Under the pieces are notes generated by a model that was given only the letters and a program-made list of their open reading frames with translations, searched no databases and was not told the DNA's origin. Position numbers and translations under genes: made by a program. Shown piece by piece: positions 59,301-64,000 of a stretch of DNA of 64,000 nt; positions within the stretch are counted from its first letter, which is position 1; the number at the start of each line of letters is the position of its first letter. The stretch is taken from NCBI GenBank assembly GCA_001510575.1, contig LNGK01000002.1, forward strand, positions 1,724,144 to 1,788,143, read 5' to 3'. The DNA comes from Knoxdaviesia capensis. Taxonomy: Eukaryota > Ascomycota > Sordariomycetes > Microascales > Gondwanamycetaceae.

Positions 59301-62206
59301 ACTCCTTTAAAAATTTTTTTGGGGGGGTTTTCTTTTGGGGTTTTTCTTTTTTTTGCAATGATCTTCCCCCAATTCTGGACTTACATTATAACCGTTTCTT
59401 TTTCCTTCCCTTTTTATTTTCGACCCATCACAGGCGCACTTGCTTCGTTCTGTTTCAATTCCCTGTTGCTCCTTCCTGGTCCACTGCCGAGCTAAACACG
59501 TGCCGCTGTATGTTTTTTCTGCCTTGCTGCCTTCCAATCGCAAAACGAACTTCATCTTATCTGGTGTTCATTCTTCTCTCTCTCACCCACCTCCCAATCT
59601 TCGACCTCATCCTCTCCATATTTGTTCATCTCCCCTGGCGAAATCACTCTTGATTATCCAATATCGCCGCCCTCAGCCGTACTGTGCGCCCCGATCTTCT
59701 CGCCCTGGAACCCTCGAATTGGCCACTGCAACTTTCCGGGACCCCGGCCGACCTCGTTCATCAACCACTCGCAGACTCCCAGTGTCTCATTGACTCTCGT
59801 CGCCAGAATCAGCATCCGTCCGGGCCTTCTCACTGGCTAGGACAACTGGATCAGCTTTCGTCTGACGGTCACCCCAGACCGATGTTCTCCTTTCTGTGAA
59901 AGACCTGCCAAATTGCGACCCAGCTCCGATTCCGTGGTCCGCCGCCCCAATTGTGTGCAGCGTGCGTGCGTTTGTGTGGATCTGTTTGCGCAACGCCGTT
60001 CCTCATTTCTTTTTTTTCTCTTTGGTCACCAGCTGAACCATTTCACGGCCGAACCATTCCGTCTCCGACTGTCAATTGCTCTCCCCGACCAGCAACGAAT
60101 CATCGTGGCAAGGGCTGCCTCATAAATCCGGCCCCAGTCATCCACCCACTCCCCGGTTCATGATGCCTATGATGCCACTGATGTAGTGACCCTATTTTGA
60201 CCCCTCCTTGATGGTCCTGGCCCTTGCGTTTGCTCTCTCGTCCTCCAGCTTGACAGGAGGAAAAGAAAAATATCCCTTTTGGCAGCAAAGGTCCAAGCTC
60301 CTAGAGTTGTCCCGACCCGTTGAGACCATCTCACCGAAATCCCAGACCCTCCTTTGAGGACGTACATAATACGCCGCCCCCCCTCACGGATCGGTCCGAC
60401 ATCTGCGTGTACGATACAGAAGGTCACGCCTGTTGACTAGTATCCCCTTCCTCTTACTGCTACCCTTCGCTCCTTTCCTGACGCCAATCGTATATCTCGT
60501 CGGCCTTTGTGTATCAGCTCTCCACTCACAGTTCCCACGGTCGAACCACTCCCAGACCCTTAACCCCGAATCTGCAGACCTTTCAGCTTTGGACCTGTCT
60601 CTGGTTTTCTATCCTCGGGCTATCTGAAGTTCGTAAAAACCGATCACACAGAGACCCATTCCACAGAGAGACACCCATCTTCCAGACATTTTGATACCAG
60701 TTATACACACATATACATGCACGCATCCCCTGAACCTGATCTTCCTGCGACTCGCCGACCACCACCATTACCATCACCACCTAAAGTCACCCTCCACATT
60801 CACACCACCCCCCCCCCAAAATCCCACTCAACCGACACATAATCACACCCACCATTACGGCTCTCGTGCTCCATCCCTTCTCATTTTTCTTCTCACTGAG
60901 ACACGGGATATCAATACACCAGCGGACTTCTGGGCTTGTATTCTTCTTTCCTTTTGGGTGGGGCATTTGACTATCCTCGTCGTTCTTGTCTCTGGATGTT
61001 TCTATTTTCTCACCCTCTTCATATCTCTTCTTCGATCTCTCTGGATTCATTCCTCGTTCACCAAACTCTCACTGCCCGAACACCACAAGACATTGGACCA
61101 CCCCCCTTCTCTCTCCTTTTGGCCATCTTCGTGTCTTGTGTCCTTTGACCTCGAAACTGTCTTGCGAACCGACACCCAAGACCACAGATCCAGAATCCCA
61201 CGTGCCTAAAGCCGCCGCTGGTGTTCTTCGTTTCTTGTGCCGACCGAACGACCACCCATGCAGAAAAGAGTCTTGCAACATTCGCACCATCTCGCAGAAA
61301 CCCTGATCCCGCACTTCTTGCTCTGTTACCCGCCGTCCACTTCTCCCTGGTTCGGTGGCCACTGTGTGTGCAAGAGATCTCTTCAGCTTTCCCAGTTTTC
61401 TTGCGTCACTGGCCCTCTCAGCTGCGGTTCTGTCTCAGTACTGCCAACTTCCCGAGAGGCTTCACGTACCAGCCAGGATCACCTTGCAGACATAGCCTCT
61501 GTCATATGTGCGTCCGGTTCTCGTCATCTTTGCAGTGTCTTCTCTTGACGAAGACACAGAACATAGACATAGAACATAGACTTAGACCTATCTCTGTTGA
61601 TTCTCGTTCTTGCTCTATACCTCGGAATTTCTCTTGCCTCCGTGGGTGGTAATAACGACGGGAAAAAAGAGAAACGTTACAGCAAACTTGACGCATATCC
61701 TTGTGTTGTACCCTGACCGTGTCACCTTGGTGGCTTTTTTTCTGTCCTTTTCTCTCGTTCTCTCTCTTGCCCATGAGTAGATTCTGCGTCACCTGAGTAC
61801 ATATCTCTTCCCTTTTGCATGTACTCCCTGCTTCCTGCTAGCAACCGCTTCTGCAATCTCTCCCAACGTCCAGACTCATTGATTTGATTTCTCTGGATCT
61901 CTCAGCCCAATTGATCGACCTCATCGATATATCTGCATTGTTACCACGAAATCTCGTCACGCCATATACATACATATAGCACACGTGAAAGCGCAACCGA
62001 CGAATCTAAACGACAAGAGGCAAGAAGAGCATCCAGACGCTCACACACCACACAGCACCAGGAGAGCAACAGCCTCGTCGAGATTCCAGCCGCCAAAGCA
62101 CTGCAACACCGCGAATTTGCCAATCACCTCGCCGTGCCCACGCTTTCGTTTCTCATACTGTCCCATCCCGTCACTCAAATTGTGTCTCTGTGTGTCTGTG
62201 TCTCTC

Positions 62207-62260
<54 letters not shown>

Positions 62261-64000
62261 TCACTCTCTCTGTTCTCACCTTTGAGCTCTGCTCCCGGTC
62301 ACATAGTCTCACTATACCGCCGCCAAGGGGCGAGAGACCCATCCACCTCTGGCCTGTTCCTAGTTTTCTGCTTTCTTTTTAATCTTTTTTCTCTCTCTCT
62401 ATATTCTTTTTTTGGCCGGTTCATCCGTCCATTTCGACCCGCCCCTGTTGTGTTCCCTTCTCACAGACTCAGACCCAGATTCAGCCAGAAGACGCAGCCT
62501 CTTTTTATTTTCTTTCTTATTTTTGCTTTCTTTTCTTGCTATCCTGCCCTCCACCTCGGCCTTCCTAGCTGCTCTTGAACGCTTTGAACCGGATTGAAAG
62601 ACTTTCTGGTTGAGAATCACTACGGAAGTTAGTGAGTGAGTGTCCATCCTTTCTCCGAATTGCTCGATCTCCTTTCACAGCCATCGCCCCATTTTCTGGC
62701 CTGTTCACGTCTGTCTCTGCTGCTGTTTGGCCTCCGGACGTGTCGGGCTTTGTTACACCACCGCTGTTTCAGTGTCCTTTCCCACCATATCTATCTCACT
62801 CTCTTCCTTTCCCTCTCTCGCTCCCTCTCTCTTCCTTGGCTGCATTTGCACTCTCTTCTTGGGTCCTCTTGTTTCTCTCTCACGTCTCCTAGGACTTAGA
62901 GAAGCTCCTTAATTTACTTACTGTCCTTATACCTTTTCGTTGCAGAGAAAAAGACGTTTCAAAAAGCATCTGATTTCTCTTTCGTGTCTATTCTTGGATA
63001 TTGCCCCAATTTCTTCTCTGCCTCCGCAAGTATATGCTTCTCTTTGATTGGACATTCTTCCGAATCCCTTGATATCTCTCTCTCAAGCTACAGACTGCTG
63101 GAATCTGATAGGTATGGCCAACTCTCTCTCCTCTCCCCCTCTCTGGTGTTTCCCTATCTTAAAGACTACCGCCATTTCCCGCTTTCAAGTCTCCCTCTGT
63201 CCCTCTATCTCTTGCACCCCTCTTTCTCCTTTTCTATTGCCGCCGCCCGCTGCCGCCATCCCGGTATCCCCGACATTCCCAAGCTTGATTACTCTGGCTT
63301 GGGTGAACACCTGGGGGCGTATTTCCCGGACCCTTTCGCTGCGTATACCCCACGCCTCTGTTTATGTATCCTACCTGGCTGCCACCACCTCAAAGTGGAA
63401 AGTCCCTAACTATATTCGCTCCATATGGACCACTCATTAATATGAGCTTCATCCCCTCGTGTGGACTAGCCATACTACTCTCCTCGTCTTCTCTTGTTGA
63501 CGTCAATCCATCCCCTTTGCTATGATTGCTCCTTCAACACACTGTCGGAGCCCTATACAAAAGAACCATCGAAAATAAGCACGCCTTAACGTGGCTTGCC
63601 GGACTGCATATGCTAATTCTCTTGATACCAGATTCCTCTCTTCTTCTCGTCTCAGCCCTTTCTTAGATCTCAGCCATCGCAACCCATACTCCGTGGTAGA
63701 GTTTCCGGTGTGGTCCTCATTTCTTCTCCTCTTCCTCTTTCATTCTCCCTCCCTCTCTCTTTATGCTCATCTAAATACCACCCGGGATCTGTTCCTAGCC
63801 TTACGCCTTTCCCTATACGGTTACTCCTTCAGCTGCAGGCTTTATGCATGCCGCCAAATCCTTCCCCAAACTTCCACATACATATTTGACGACTGTATGG
63901 AAACCCGGCTCCCATTGACGATTTCTGGATTTCGGTCACTACTGATTTTAAGATACGACTTTTCTCAGTCACACACACCAACACCTTGAGCCCCATATAC
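59301..64000 (+). promoter_or_regulatory. pyrimidine-rich right end, probable promoter/leader of a gene beyond the window
   Basis: From about 59300 to the end, the plus strand is dominated by C/T (TCTTT, CCTCTC and similar), with a long CA repeat near 62230. Many overlapping frames are open only because stop codons are scarce in such DNA; their products are Ser/Leu/Pro/Phe-rich without domains. In filamentous fungi this composition marks the promoter and long leader of genes, often regulators, transcribed in the C/T-rich direction. The coding start would lie past 64000. This is inference from composition alone. Confidence 0.5.
62212..62256. repeat. (CA)n microsatellite
   Basis: About 22 uninterrupted CA units followed by CT-rich DNA. 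Confidence 0.95.

Overview
This window is nuclear DNA from a filamentous ascomycete (Pezizomycotina; class not certain, Sordariomycetes plausible). The evidence is GT-AG introns of about 50-215 nt, several with a CTAAC branch site, coding regions very rich in G/C at third codon positions, and a set of single-copy fungal housekeeping genes. It is a draft assembly: there is one ambiguous base inside a G run (12212) and one 39-base gap (36018-36056).

I can support nine protein genes, all between 21.8 and 53.5 kb. In order: mitochondrial ribosomal protein uL29m (MRPL4, +); Rab GDP-dissociation inhibitor (GDI1, +, eight exons); nucleolar GTPase NOG1 (-, five exons); orotate phosphoribosyltransferase (URA5, +, no intron); an arylalkylamine/polyamine-type GNAT acetyltransferase (-, three exons); the ubiquitin-shuttle and retropepsin-like protein DDI1 (+, three exons, start codon split by an intron); rRNA base methyltransferase RRP8 (-, no intron); a secreted histidine acid phosphatase (-, three exons); and a fused LrgA-LrgB-type membrane protein (+, five exons).

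The rest is gene-poor. Positions 1-21.8 kb, 32.7-41.3 kb and 53.5-64 kb hold no coding region I can support, only microsatellites, homopolymer tracts and recurring short motifs. The left end is purine-rich and the right end pyrimidine-rich on the plus strand. This is what long pyrimidine-rich promoters and leaders of genes transcribed outward, just beyond each edge, would look like.

Three of the nine genes serve ribosomes: MRPL4 in the mitochondrion, NOG1 in 60S assembly and RRP8 in 25S rRNA methylation. Telomere-repeat-like boxes (TTAGGG/AACCCTAA) lie within about 30-270 bp upstream of MRPL4, GDI1, RRP8 and the LrgB-like gene, and recur in the deserts. Other recurring signals are a dispersed TACTGTACAGTA palindrome, which forms a tandem 10-mer at 49.94 kb, a cluster of GATA sites between NOG1 and URA5, and several G-quadruplex-type tracts.
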